A stretch of 64,000 nucleotides of DNA from Terfezia claveryi (Eukaryota; Ascomycota; Pezizomycetes; Pezizales; Pezizaceae): contig WHUX01000174.1 of NCBI GenBank assembly GCA_015179025.1, positions 1 to 64,000 on the forward strand. The letters are read 5' to 3'. The translations under genes and the position numbers were made by a program. Under the pieces are notes generated by a model, which worked only from the letters and a program-made list of their open reading frames with translations, had not been told where the DNA came from and searched no databases. This document shows, piece after piece, positions 45,394 to 58,014 of this stretch (the stretch's first letter is position 1; the number at the start of each line of letters is the position of its first letter).

Positions 45394-48300
45394 AGTTGGG
45401 CGCAATTGGGGGCTCACCTCTGTGATTTTTGCTCTTTATTGCATCGTCTCTTCCTCTCCCGGTCCTGATTTGTCTTTCCATCTGTTCATAGTATTAGCAA
45501 CAAGTAATGAGCTTGGAAATTTATTAGGAGAGAGCTATTTCCACACTAAGGTGGCCAAGCGGACATCAGGATTTTAGTTGTAGTTAATAACCAGTAGCCC
45601 CTGCGCTTGGTGTCGCTCCGACACGAGGCGCCAATCGTAGGCAGACTTCTGTTTAGTTCCTTGAACTCACTCTAACATGAGTACCGAGCCATGACTATGC
45701 AAGTTCAACGAAGCTATAAAAATGCAGCCTGGTGTTATAGCATATCAAACAAATTGGGCCCTAAGCCGGGATTGGGATATAGCTATGGATTTATCTACTA
45801 ATACTTTCTGAATTCGCTGTTTCCTAATACTTAGTCCTGAGAGATCTCACGGGTTGAGTCTGCTGGATATTTACAGTTCGGTGGCAAAAAAATCATAAGC
45901 TGCATTGATTGTCATACTCCTGAAACCATACAAAATTCTTCAAACCCATTGTTTGGGCCTCTTTGCAGGGAGGGGTTTTTGTTTTTTTGGCCACCTAGCT
46001 ACATTTACCTCTATCGGCGAAATCGGTGCCTCAATCGAGGAGATCTTATGCTTCTTAGTATAGCTGGCCAAATTGCTGCTTGATAAATAGTTCCACACTC
46101 TTAAAAGTACTTTCCATGCGATAGATCTAGTCCCAAGGTGCACGCTAAACTCTCTATAGGAATAGTACTACTATGTTCCCGGTTATAGCCCGAGAATTAG
46201 AACCGCTAGCTATAGCTTATTTTGTCTGATTGCCAGTGCCATATAACTTCCTGCAATGTTGTAGCTGGACTTGACAGGGAAATCAGTACTGGCCCTTGGG
46301 CAGAATAATCTACTAGACTCTTTCCGGGGATGCGGTCTCTGGTCATAGGTCAGATCAACTTACATACCAGTAATGAATTATTTTCCCAGAAATAAAAAAC
46401 GGGAAGGAGGGGGGGGAAATCGAAGGAATCGCGGATTCCCTAACCGTTTCCCTGACCTCGCCGATTTCCCATCTGCAAGCCGATTCACCTGATTCCACCC
46501 ATAAACATGCTCTGCATTAACAGCAACGGCAATGTTTGAGCTGCGCGGCAGGAAGTCGTATAAGGTGAAAATGGGCTTATCACATGCTATAAATAACCAC
46601 CCAAATGATCTTGATGAAATCAGGAATGTTCATGGCCAGGGGGAATCACTAGTAGTAATAATTCCGTTCCTCTGCACAATACCTGAAACCGGATAATTTG
46701 GTGATGTTGAACGACGGTATCCGTTTTCTTAAGTACAGTAAAATTCAGTAGGTATTCTAGGATGCGCGGTGGCTCGATCGAATAAAGTAACCATGGGGTC
46801 GCCGTTAAATCAACAAGTTCGGTAACACAAAACAATTGGAGAAATGACCCCCGCTGGTTGTCTGGTCGGCTGGAACTCCCTCGCCTTCGATCCAGGTCTC
46901 CGATACACGTCATTCCTTCTCCACTCCCGATCGCGCACATCGAGTCATGATATATGCCGGACTCTTAATCGCGCGGTTTCTCCATTCGAGATGCGACCAC
47001 TTCTGATGAATCCTAATGCTCGACGAATGGCGCCGGTGTTGCGAGGTGTCAGTACTTATATACAAAATACTTGTGGAAAATGAAATTATTGTGGTACGTC
47101 GTGCCCACCTCCGTATGCTCCTGTTCCTATCTAGAACAAATTTATATATATCGCATGTTAGCTAAACTAATTGACAAAGAAGTCAAAATAGAGAACGAGC
47201 GCCGCGCATCCCGATGCAAAATTTCTCCAGGAGATAGGCTGCCAATAATCATCGGTCCATCCACGATCTAAATCCAAAACGGGACCACGCTCTATGGCTT
47301 CACGCCCTAGACTAGCTTCGAATTCTACTACACCTCAGAATGTATCAATTACGAGTTTTGCAACTCCACAAATCATGACCATTTACACCTCCTAAGACCC
47401 TCCTATAGAAGTTGGCACCTCGCCTCGTACACTACTCCTCCGAGGTATATTTCCGGGACGATTATATCGAGGACAAAAAACCAATATTCGAGCTCGAGGC
47501 TCCCACCTAGGAGGAAAAGTATATGCAAGATACGTTCGTTAATGCTTGGCCGACTCCGGACAGACTGGCATTAACGAGCAGAACCCTACCTGCAATAGTT
47601 CAGAGCAAGCCTTCAATTTGCCTCGTTAACCATCTGGGGCACCTATGGCTACAATGGCGGCACGTGAATGGTGGAGCCTGATATGGGCGGATAAACAATT
47701 TTCGTATATTAAGAACCTTCAGTATATTGATATCTTCTACGGTTCTGGAGCTCTAAGCCATTTGTTCGTCTTGACTATTGTATCTTCGCCAATTGCAACC
47801 GGTCGATAGAAGTGTAGCCTTTGTGTTCGGCAATAAAACGATGCTCGGATATCATCTCAAAAACCTTATATTCACTCTAAACACAAACTGCATTACATAG
47901 TACATATAAGTTGTAGTCAAATAAATAACATTGCCGGATGAACTCTACTCTTCAACATCAGGAAGTTGTATATTGGGTTAGATGCATAGACGGCTTGGAA
48001 TGCGCTGCACAATCCGGAGCACCCGTGTATGGAGAGGAAAGTGAGAGTCGTATCGACAGCCGGACTCGCACAGCGCTTGCGGAATTCACGTTATCTACTT
48101 GTATGTATCTGAAGATGGGAGCGTGGTAGAGAACTAGCTTGGGGAGGAGATAATCTATCCAGTGCGGTCTCAGGTCATAGCTCGAAACCTTAAATACGAG
48201 TATGGAGTTGATAAAAAATAATTTCAAACATGGTTTACTGGATTTGTTTTTTTTATAAAAAACATACTTGTTACTCCTATTCGGTCCCAGTAAGAGGACC

Positions 48301-49226
48301 ATGAGGAGCCACCGGGAAACCCGGGTATGGTTTACTGGAACATACAGTCCGTAGCAAATCTACCTCACTACCCGCCCGGGTTCTTTGGCTTCGTGCTCGA
48401 CACATGCACAGCATGTTGAATAATTGATTCTCCAGAAATGCATGATACTGTTTTACCCTCATGGGACTCCGTCGTGAGCCGTAAAATTCAACACAATTTC
48501 AATCACTAGGATGCATATCATTTGGTTATTATCTGGTTTTTGATGACTTCGATCCTAATACACACCCAAATAGGCTCCAATTTTAGGATTGTATGTAGAT
48601 GTACAGTCCTTTGTTAAATGAAGATATTTCACCATCTGTATGTATTATTTAAGCCTATATTGATTGATATCGCGAAGCTTTGTTATTTATGCCTAATTAG
48701 GCTACTAGGCTAAGGGACCTCAATTTAGCCTAATTGCCTAAATAAAGCCTTTATGTGCACGCCTCAATCATTTTGTACCAACTTTATTTGAAAGACTTAT
48801 CTCAAAATATTCTGCTTTGTAACCTCCTTGCGAGGTGCGCTCTAGGATGATTCCACTGACGTCTAGTTGAACATGTTGAGTTGGGAGTATGTACGTAGAT
48901 ATCTTGATTGGAGCTATAACTCGCTCAAGGACTTGTTTCATTGCCTTACAACTAGGGTGTACCTTTGTGCGCTCTCGCTCAACTCCCCGGAGCAACATGA
49001 CCTTAGTTCTGACTGGCATTTCCACTAGTGTACTTTGAAGACTTCCTGCCTATCTGCACGCTGCTTTAGCTATAGGCACTTTATTCGAGCCTGCTTTAGT
49101 TGAGTTACAATAATAGATACTTGCAATTTCCCTTAACCTGCCTAGGCATGACCTGACTAAATTCTACTTACATAGAGATGACTCTCGTTACAAGCATATC
49201 GTCCGGACGGGGGAAGGTATATATGC
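45394..49226. other. Low-repeat stretch with no recognised gene
   Basis: Balanced to moderately AT-rich sequence. Open frames are short (up to about 114 codons) and lack known motifs or neighbours. Around 47280-47830 a plus-strand frame is partly readable (YGFTP...LHLLRPSYRSWHLA), which may be an old gene. 46600-46940 and 48768-49025 hold minus-strand frames of 85-106 codons that I cannot assign. Confidence 0.5.
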
Positions 49227-49429
49227 TTATAAGAAAATTAGTACTAGGTAGGAAAGCCTACGGAATGACACAATGAATTGTAGACATGCATACAAATAAG
49301 AGAGAGACATCAGGAAGAGAAGGAGGATGCTCCGGAAGGACCCAAAAAATCTGTTATGTTGCGCTGGACATGCTGCCGCCTGCGTTCCATCTCCTGGATC
49401 TACATCGGAGGGATCTGGAGGTCTTTTCG

Positions 49430-49622
49430 GATTGAATATTTTACTGGTTTGAGAGTGTGTAAGCTCCTTATTGGGGTTTTGTGCTTCAAACCGGCGTTTA
49501 ATGTAGCGCCAGGTAATCCACGGGTTTTCTGCAGCATACGTTCGAATACATTGTCCCTCACTCTCTGATAAGGCTTGTCGTTGTCGTTGCGGAACATGTG
49601 GAGATCCATGAGAATTAGGCAT
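49430..49622 (-). pseudogene. pogo/CENP-B-type N-terminal helix-turn-helix fragment
   Basis: The minus-strand frame starts at 49622 and reads RQRQALSESEGQCIRTYAAE, then WITWRYIKRRFEAQNPNKEL and HSQTSKIF. This fits the N-terminal DNA-binding domain of CENP-B/pogo-type transposases (ERQxIRxxxAExPxxTxxxIxxWFE...LSQSTISxIL). No DDE part follows, so it is a truncated relic. Confidence 0.6.
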
Positions 49623-49869
49623 TTGAGCTTGTCGAGTAAATGGTATTAAGGCTTTTTCTTAGAATATTACTATAGATTCGACTCGTACGTTGCTTCTGTT
49701 CTCGTGCCAAGACTCTAGGTATCTGTCGCGAAATAATTATTTCTGCTGCGCCAGCTAAGAGTCTGGTAGTAAACACCTCCGAAATTGACTCTAATTCAGC
49801 TCCGAGTTCGGAGCACAATGCCAACACGCTATGCAATAGGCTAGTGGCTTCGGAGCAGAATATGTAATA

Positions 49870-50530
49870 CAAGCCTCTACTGAATACAAGCCTATACTGC
49901 TGCGAGCGAGCTTATACTGCTCCCAGCAAGCCCATACTGCCCCGAGCGAGCCCATACTGCCCTATTCCTCTAGAAATAGATCCACTTGTGCCCAATTGCT
50001 GATCAAATCGTGGTTTCAAGACTGTAATACTGTATAGTTGATATCCTATGTATAGGCGCTTATAACCTCCCCACTTGCCCCCCCCCCAACTATCATAAAT
50101 GTACACCTGAACTCCGGAATAGCTTGCTAGCTCCCTAATTCACAGGTTAATCAGATAGCCAAAGAAAATCTTGCTCCGGGAGCAAATCGCTGCTCCAAGA
50201 AGTAGATAGTTGATATCCTATGTATTAGCGCTTATGACCCACCCTCCCCCCCCACTCCCCTCCAACTATCATATATGTACACCTGAACTCCGGAATAGCT
50301 TGCTAGCTCCCTAGTTCACAGGTTAAAAAGAATAGCCAAAGAAAATCCTGCTCTAGGAGCAACTCACTGCTCCGAGACTATAATACAGTGGTAGTTGAAT
50401 GTACGGAGCAATATAAGCTCGAAGCAATATAAGCTCGCTCGCAGCAATATGGGCTCATTTCTTTGGTAGTTATAGAGCTCGTTCAGCTCGCTCTGAGGAT
50501 CTAGAAGCAAGCATCCGGACCATATTGGAC
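49870..50530. repeat. GAGC-rich repeats and a 160-bp direct duplication
   Basis: Short units around GCTCCGAGCGAGCCCATACTG occur at 49870-49970 and 50390-50480. Between them a segment of about 160 bp (50038-50196) is repeated at 50210-50372. Each copy holds a C-run and the common block ACACCTGAACTCCGGAATAG. Confidence 0.75.
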
Positions 50531-50532
50531 AG

Positions 50533-51057
50533 AATCTAGCCCGAGCATAAATACTCATGCCAGAGATATCTGAATTCACATGTTCGAGATGTGTAAATAC
50601 TCATGCTGGAGATATCTGAATTCTCATGTTGGAGATATCTGAATACTCATGCCAGAGATGTCTGAATTCTCATGTTGGAGATGTCTGAATGCTCATGCCG
50701 GAGATATCTGAATGCTCATGCCGGAGATGTCTGAATACATATACCGGAGATGTCTGAATGCTCATGCCGGAGATGTCTGAATGCTCATGCTGGAGATGTC
50801 TGAATTTGCATATTCGAGATGTCTGAATACTCATGCCGGAGATGTCTGAATGCTCATGCTGGAGATGTCTGAATGCTCATGTTCGAGATGTCTGAATACT
50901 CATGCCGGAGATGTCTGAATGCTCATGCCGGAGATGTCTAAATATATATGCCGGAGATGTCTCAATTCGCATGTTCAAGATGTCTGAATACACATGCCGG
51001 AGATGTCTGAATGCTCATACCGGAGATGTCTGAATTCGCATGTTCGAGATGTCTGAT
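50533..51057. repeat. 23-bp minisatellite array
   Basis: About 22 tandem copies of a 23-bp unit such as TGAATGCTCATGCCGGAGATG plus TC, with substitutions at a few positions (GCC/GTT, GCTC/ACTC/TCGC). A small outlying patch of the same unit is at 54518-54600. Confidence 0.9.
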
Positions 51058-51229
51058 TCTCACCATCATGTCCTGTATCTAGTTGCTCTAGGCAATAAAT
51101 ACCTCTTTCCCGAATATCTGCTCGAGTGTAGCTCAGACTGCCTCGCACCTGCATTTGGATATGTCACCTCCCATTAGACTCTGATTTCGCCCAAGTCCCC
51201 GTCGCTCCATCTAGACTCTGGTCTCACCC

Positions 51230-51697
51230 AAGTCGCCTGCTCGCCTCACTTACCTTGCTCGCCTCGCTTACCTTGCTCGCTTTGCTTGCCTTACTCGCTT
51301 TGCTTGCCTTGCTTGCCTTGCTTGCCTTGCTTGCCTTGCTTGCTTTGCTTGCCTTGCCTGCCCTGCTCGCTTTGCTTGCCTTGCCTGCCTCGCTTGCCTT
51401 GCTCGCTTTGCTTGCCCTGCTCGCTTTGCTTGCCCTGCTCGCTTTGCTTGCCCTGCTCGCCTTACTTACCTTGCCTGCCTCGCTTGCCCTGCTCACTTTG
51501 CTTGCTCTGCTCGCCTTGCCTGCCTTGCCTGCCTTGCCTGCCCTGCTCACTTTGCTTGTCTTGCCTGCCTTGTCTACCCTGCTCGCCTTGCTTGCCTTAC
51601 TTACCTTACCTGCCCTGCTTACCTTGCTTGCCTCGCTTGCCCTGCTCACTTTACTTGCCCGGCTCCCCTTGCTTGCCTTGCCTGCCCTGCCTGCCCT
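51230..51697. repeat. Minisatellite of 9-bp CTTGCCTGC-type units (left part)
   Basis: Tandem TTGCTTGCC / TTGCCTGCC / CTGCTCGCT units. The same array resumes at 54262 beyond CATCAG copy 4. Long open frames on both strands (about 210-219 codons) are low-complexity artefacts. Confidence 0.9.
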
Positions 51698-54259
51698 CAT
51701 CAGGAAAAAAAATTTGGCGTCCGGACGCACCACCAAGCGTCCGGACGTTAGTTTGCGTCCTGTGCGTCCTGTACGTCCGGACGCCCCGGGGTATTGCATT
51801 ACAATCCGGACGCACCTAGAGTCCTGCGCTGCATCGCAATACAATCCTGACGCCATTGTGGCAACAAAAGCCGTCCGGACGGTGGTTGATATAAGCTCAA
51901 CGTCTGGATGTTAGAGTTCGTTCCCATCGCATCATCAACTCAATTGATGTTGTTAACGCTATGGGTTCCACGTCTGGCGTTGCTGAACCAGGGCCCCAAA
52001 TCGCTCTCTTCTACAATGCACGCCCGCTAATAGCTTGCATCTACAACGCTCTAACACCAGCCAGGTATGTAGCCACTATTGCAGCTATTGAATATGCACG
52101 CAGCGGAAATATCCATTGTATTCGCTAATAATTATATACACAGAAGTATTGAGTAATAGATATATATATAGAGCATGCAATCGCTGCTCCAATCGCTCTA
52201 ACACTCGCTCTAATACTGGCTCTAATACTCGCTCCAATACTCGCTCTATTACTCGCTCTAATACTCGCTCTACTACTCGCTCTATTACTCGCTCCAATAC
52301 TCACTCTAATGCTCGCCGTTATGTGCTGGGATATAGAGCGAAGGGAAAATGCGCGGGGAAGGGAGGTATATATACAGGAAAACCATAGTTGCCAAGGCCG
52401 ACTGGTAAGGCCGACAATTTAGACTTTCCGAAGACAATGAGATAAGGGATAACAAGAGAAGTGGCATGACAGTGACCAATGGCGCTCAGCCCCCTTTCGC
52501 CCGCGGGTGCCGTACTATTCAATGCCTGGCCTGGTAATAGTCATATTGGGAAATCGTAGTCGTGGTATTGAGATATGTGCAGAGTTCACGCTTTGTGATA
52601 TGTTTCGTAGGAATTCATGCATTCGCGGGCATATATATATATATATGTGCGAGAAACTCGTGCTTTTGGAGACATATATATATGTGCGAGAAACTCGTGC
52701 TTTTGGAGATATATATATATAATCCATGCATTCGCGAGCATATATATATATGTGCGAGAAACTCGTGCTTTTGGAGACATATATATATATATGCGAGAAA
52801 TCTATGCATTCGCCGGCATATATATATATATCTATGCGAGAAACTCGTGCTTTTGGAGACATATAGAGAAATGCATGCATTCGAGGGCATATATATATAT
52901 GTGCGAGAAACTCGTGCTTTTAGAGACTTATATATATGTATGCCCGCGGATGCATGGATTTGTCGCATATATATATATATGTCTCCAAAAGAACGAGTTT
53001 CTCGCACATATATATATAAGCTCGCGAATGCATGGATTTCTCGCATATATATATATAAGCTCGCGAATGCATGGATTTCTCGCATATATATATATAAGCT
53101 CGCGAATGCATGGATTTCTCGCATATATATATATATATGTCTCCAAAAGAACGAGTTTCTCGCACATATATATATAAGCTCGCGAATGCATGGATTTCTC
53201 GCATATATATATATATGTCTCCAAAAGAACGAGTTTCTCGCACATATATATATAAGCTCGCGAATGCATGGATTTCTCGCATATATATATATATGTCTCC
53301 AAAAGAACGAGTTTCTCGCACATATATATATATATATGCCCGCGGATGCATGAATTCCTACGAAACATATCACAAAGCGTGAACTACGCACATATCTCGA
53401 TACAACGACTACGATTTCCCAATATGACTATTACCAGGCCAGGCATTGAATAGTACGGCACCTGCGGGCGAAAGGGGGCTGAGCGCCATTGGTCACTGTC
53501 CTGCCACTTCTCTTGTTATCCCTTATCTCATTGTCTTCGGAAAGTCTAAATTGTCGGCCTTACCAGTCGGCCTTGGCAACTATGGTTTTCCTGTATATAT
53601 ACCTCCCTTCCCCGCGCATTTTCCCTTCGCTCTATATCCCAGCACATAACGGCAAGCATTAGAGTGAGTATTGGAGTGAGTATTAGAGCGAGTATTAGAG
53701 CGAGTATTAGAGCGAGTATTGGAGCGAGTATTAGAGCGAGTATTAGAGCGAGTATTAGAGCGAGTATTAGAGCGAGTATTGGAGCGAGCATTAGAGCGAG
53801 TGTTAGAGCAATTGAAGCAGCGAGTGCATGTTCCATATATATATATTATACTCAGTATTTCTGTTTATATAATTATTAGCAAATACAATGACATTTCCGT
53901 TGCGTGCATATTCAATGGTTGTAATAGTGGCTACGTACCTGGCTGGTGTTAGAGCGTCGTACATGCAACTGGTGAGCGGGTGTGCATTGTAGAAGAGAGC
54001 GATTGTGGGCTATCCGTTAGCAACGCCAGACGTGGTACCTATAGCATTGGGGACGAGCAGCCCGTTCCATGTTGCGTCCAGGAAGCAGGAGCATCTGCAA
54101 AGCACGTGTTTTGCTTACCAGGCGCAGGAGCACCGTCCGAGTGCGTCCGGACGCTCGCGCGCCGAGCGTTTGGCATCCTGATCTTGAGTTTGTCTCCCAT
54201 GCGTCCTGTGCGTCCCATGCGTCCGGACGCACAGGACGCAAATAATTTTTTTGGTGATG
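51698..54259. mobile_element. CATCAG fold-back element, copy 4
   Basis: 2562 bp from CATCAGGAAAAAAAATTTGG (51698) to TTTTTTTGGTGATG (54259), with a 2-bp duplication CT (51696-51697 and 54260-54261), inserted in the CTTGCC minisatellite. It is the least decayed copy. It has GC-rich ends with GTCCGGACGC motifs, 12-bp tandem repeats (52196-52315 inverted against 53657-53810), and a long core (52620-53350) of alternating (AT)n and GAGAAACTCGTGC or its inverse. A conserved block in both arms (52319-52522 on minus, 53446-53649 on plus) is open for 67 codons. Confidence 0.9.
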
Positions 54260-54261
54260 CT

Positions 54262-54350
54262 GCTCGCTTTGCCTGCCCTGCTCGCTTTGCTTGCCCTGCT
54301 CACCTTGCTTGCCTTGCCTGCTTTGCTCGTGCCTGCCTCGCCCTGCTCGC
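54262..54350. repeat. Minisatellite of CTTGCC-type units (right part)
   Basis: Continuation of the 51230-51697 array after copy 4, fading out near 54350. Confidence 0.8.
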
Positions 54351-55127
54351 TCCTGCCTCCCCTCCCATCGGTGGTTTGGATATGTCGTCCCGCTCGACAC
54401 TGGCCTTGTTGGAGCTCTGGTCTCGCCCCTAGCTCGTAGCCCTCCTAGCTCACCCCCGACACCCGCGTAAGCCCACTTACGCGAGTGCTGGCCTTGCCCT
54501 GCCACCGATTCATAACAATACTCATGTTTGAGATATCTGAATACTCATGCTGCAGACGTGTGAATTCGCATGCCGGAGATATCTGAATACTCGACTATCA
54601 ATATTCAATCCTATAGTGTATATTCTCTCCGCTAGGAGTGGAATACCTCTATACCTGAGCAGGATTGTATGACCTGGAGCAGGACTGGAGCAGGAGTAGA
54701 TTAGCTGGAGCAAGATTATATGACCTTGAGCAGGATTTTATAAGCCAGAAAAAGGTTTTATAGCTCTGAAAGGTCTGCTCTGGGCATTGTGGAGCTGGGC
54801 GGAGCAAAGCAAAGGTATGGGCTAAACAAAGTGCTGTTGTTCTGTGTCAGTATTTACTCCATTATCATAGAAAAGAAAAAAAAAAAAAAAACGAGAGATG
54901 CAGCTCATAACAACGCTAGTACCTCCGAAACAGGCTATGCACACGCTAACATCTCCAGGAATCTTGGCACCGGAGATGATTTCAGAGATGATTTCGGAGG
55001 TATATAGTCCCAGACTCTCTTTTAATTAAATCGCAGAAGCGAATACCAAGATCAGGCTAGAGTCTGGGTACGAGAACATGTTTCTTCATGAGATCGTGCG
55101 TGGTTATTTGTTACGATAAACATGTTC
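54351..55127. other. Mixed repeats between minisatellites and the palindrome
   Basis: It holds a patch of the 23-bp minisatellite unit (54518-54600), GGAGCAGGA-type repeats (54650-54735), and a run of about 18 A near 54875. No gene recognised. Confidence 0.6.
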
Positions 55128-55577
55128 TATCCTATAGAGCGGTGCGTCCCGCCCATGTATGGGACGTCCCATACACCTGTGGGATGCTATAGCTGGGTGG
55201 GATGACCCATCCAGCTTTGGCACTAGTGACTGGCCCATCCAGCAGTGGACCCAGACTAGCCCAGCCCATTCACCTTTTCACCGTCGCATGCATCAGTCGA
55301 ACGAAATGCTCTATAAACATTGCATACAAAATAATTATCACCATCCACATTGCATACAAAACAATGACTGCACCAACAAATAAACAACCCCAAAATATGA
55401 CTTAATTATCACTACACCAGTAAACAAACCAATTAAAATAAATTAAAAAACAGAATGCAATAGGCAAAATATAAATAAAATAAAAAAGAATAGAAAAAAC
55501 CCTAAATCTAGGCTACGTCTCATCGGGATTTATAGTGAATATAGAATATAGGCATATATATAAGTAGGTTCAAGATA

Positions 55578-55825
55578 TATCAGAAAAGAAAATAGTTTGT
55601 CTCTAGTGTCTCTAGAGATAGTATTGCCACTGGAGACAAGGTATGTCTCTACGATTGGCAGAATGTCTCCCAGTGTCTCCAGGAGATACTGGGAGACACT
55701 GGAAGATACATGAGAGATACTCAGGAGACACCTAAGAGATATAAAAGATACAAAAGACACTAGAGACAACCCTGTCTCCTGGAGATACCACCTGGTGTCC
55801 CAATGCCACTTTTTTCTTGCTGATA
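55578..55825. mobile_element. 248-bp CATCAG-type MITE in the left arm
   Basis: Ends TATCAGAAAAG and CTTGCTGATA (CATCAG/CTGATG with one transition at each end) and a TA duplication. The uninterrupted right arm at about 63110 supplies the empty site (AAGATAATCTTA). The interior is GTCTCTAGTGTCTC-type repeat with no gene. Same length as the element at 61119. Confidence 0.9.
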
Positions 55826-56529
55826 TAATCTTATTATGAAGGCTTGCTTAATTAATAGAAGGTAGCTAAACTGGAGGATATATATATACATGGAACTGCG
55901 GCTAGTTCATCCTACTCCTTCCCCTGCCCCTTCCCTCCACTGCTAAGTTGTGCTACCCCCTATGCTGCTAGTTCATATCTTTCCTCTGCTACTAGTTCAT
56001 GTTACCCTATATGAGCCTGCAATTCGGGGTCTATATTAGCCTAGATATCTATGTCCATATGAGCCTGCAATTGAGAGCTCCTTAAAATCTAGATATCTAT
56101 GCCTACATGTGCTGGCAATTAGGGGGAGGTCTCTATTAGCCTAGATATTCGCATCTACATGAGCTGGCAATTAAGGGGTCTATGTTAGCATGTGTATCCG
56201 TATCTACATGTACTTGCAGTTTGGGGTCTATATTAGACTCTTTTCTTTTATATGGAGTGAGAGAAAGAAGTCTTACATGTTGGTGAAATTGGATATATTG
56301 CAAGTAGCATATCAAGCAGGTGAATGTATAAATATTAGATATATTGGGGTTGACTAGTTTAGAGTAAATATGGTGTATACACTGCAGGCCAAATATCTAG
56401 CTAGAGAAAGGGTAAATATTAGGTATATTGTGGTCGGTATATCAAGCTAGAGAAAGGGCGAATATGGGGTATATTGCAGACCGAATATATAGCTGAGGAA
56501 GAAGTGAATATTGCATATACCGCAGGCTG

Positions 56530-57245
56530 AATATTTACCCTTTCCTCCCTTACTGGCTAATACTGTCCATTACCTCCTCTGCTGGCTAATGCTATCTATT
56601 GCCTCCCCCGCTAACTAATGCTATCTCTCACCTCCCTCGCTAACTAATGCTATCCATTACCTCCCCCACTGGCTAATGCTATCCCTTACCTCCTCCACTA
56701 GCTATTGCTGTCCATTACCCCCCCACTGGCTAATGCTGTCCCTTACCTCTTCTGCTGGCTAATGCTATCTATTACCTCCCCTGCTGGCTAATGCTGTCTG
56801 TTATCTCTCGCACTGGCTAATGCTGTCCCTTGCCTCCCCCGCTGGCTAATACTATGCATTACCTCACCCGCTGACTAATGCTGTCTGTTATCTCCCCTAC
56901 TGGCTAATGCTATCTGTTACCTCCCCCATTGGCTAATGCTATCCATTGCCTCCCCCACTAGCTAATACACTCCCTTACCTCCCCCACTGGCTAGTGTTAT
57001 CCATTACCTTCCCCACTGGCTAATACTGTTCCTTACCTCCTCTGCTGGCTAATGCTGTTCTTTGCCTCCCCCATTGGCTAATACTATTCATTACCTCCCT
57101 AGCTGGCTAATGCTATCTATTACCTCCGCCACTGACTATTACTGTCCATTACTTCTCCCACTAGATAATGCTGTCCATTGCCTACCCCACTGGCTAATGC
57201 TGTCCCTTACCTCCCCCGCTGGCTAATACTGTCCTAATACTAGAT
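56530..57245. repeat. 28-bp minisatellite, left arm
   Basis: About 25 degenerate copies of GCTAATGCTGTCCATTACCT CCCCCACTG type. It is the inverse of the array at 61010-62390 in the other arm. Highly variable between units. Confidence 0.9.
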
Positions 57246-58014
57246 ATATTACAGACCTGATATCCACCTAGAGAAGGGGTGAATATGGGGTATATTGAAA
57301 GACTAAATATCTAGCTAGAGAATGGGTAAATATGGGGTATATTGCTGGCAGTACATCAAGCTATAGAAGGTATGAATATTGGATATATCGGATGTGGTGA
57401 GTTCAGAGTAAACCCAGTGCTCATACTGTAGGATAAATATCTAGTTAGAGAAAGGGCAAATATGAGGTATATTGCAGGCAGAATATCCAGCTAGAGAAGG
57501 AGTGAATATTGGGTATATTGCAGGCTGAGTAGAGAAGGTATAAATATTACTGGTTGAGTCAGCATGAATATTGAGTATACTGTAGGTTATTTATCTAGCT
57601 GAGGAAAGGTATGAATATGGAGTATATTACAGGCTAAATAAGGAGCTCAGGCAACCTATGAGCCCACTACCTAGATCACACCCCTTTACTTGTTATTATC
57701 TCTTGGCATGTCAGCAGTAGCTATCCAAAACAGCTACTAGCATGTACATGATGCAGGTTTATCTTGCAGAAGGTACAACTGTTAGTTCCATTTATTCCCA
57801 ATATAGTAATGTGTAATATAGGACTTTCCATTCGGTAGGGTTGTTATTCCAACTGGCTTTTCATTGACTTAACTCACTGAGCAGTTACTTTTATCCTTCC
57901 AAATAATAATACTTATAAGAAGAATCTCACTATACCTAGGTAACATACTTACTACTAAATATATATAAATATGTATATATTTATGCCTGCAATATATATA
58001 TATTTCCTATTATA

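Noticed and set aside
45546..45635. tRNA-like stretch with GGTGGCCAAGCGG
   Set aside because: It resembles a tRNA D-arm, but no GTTCGAATC T-loop or pairing acceptor stem could be found.
50533..51057. CRISPR-like appearance of the 23-bp repeats
   Set aside because: Units are contiguous with no unique spacers, and the genome is eukaryotic.
51224..51914. Long open frames (about 210 codons on minus, 219 on plus) over the CTTGCC array
   Set aside because: Both strands are open because the repeat unit is a multiple of three without stops; low-complexity translation, no start context, no family.
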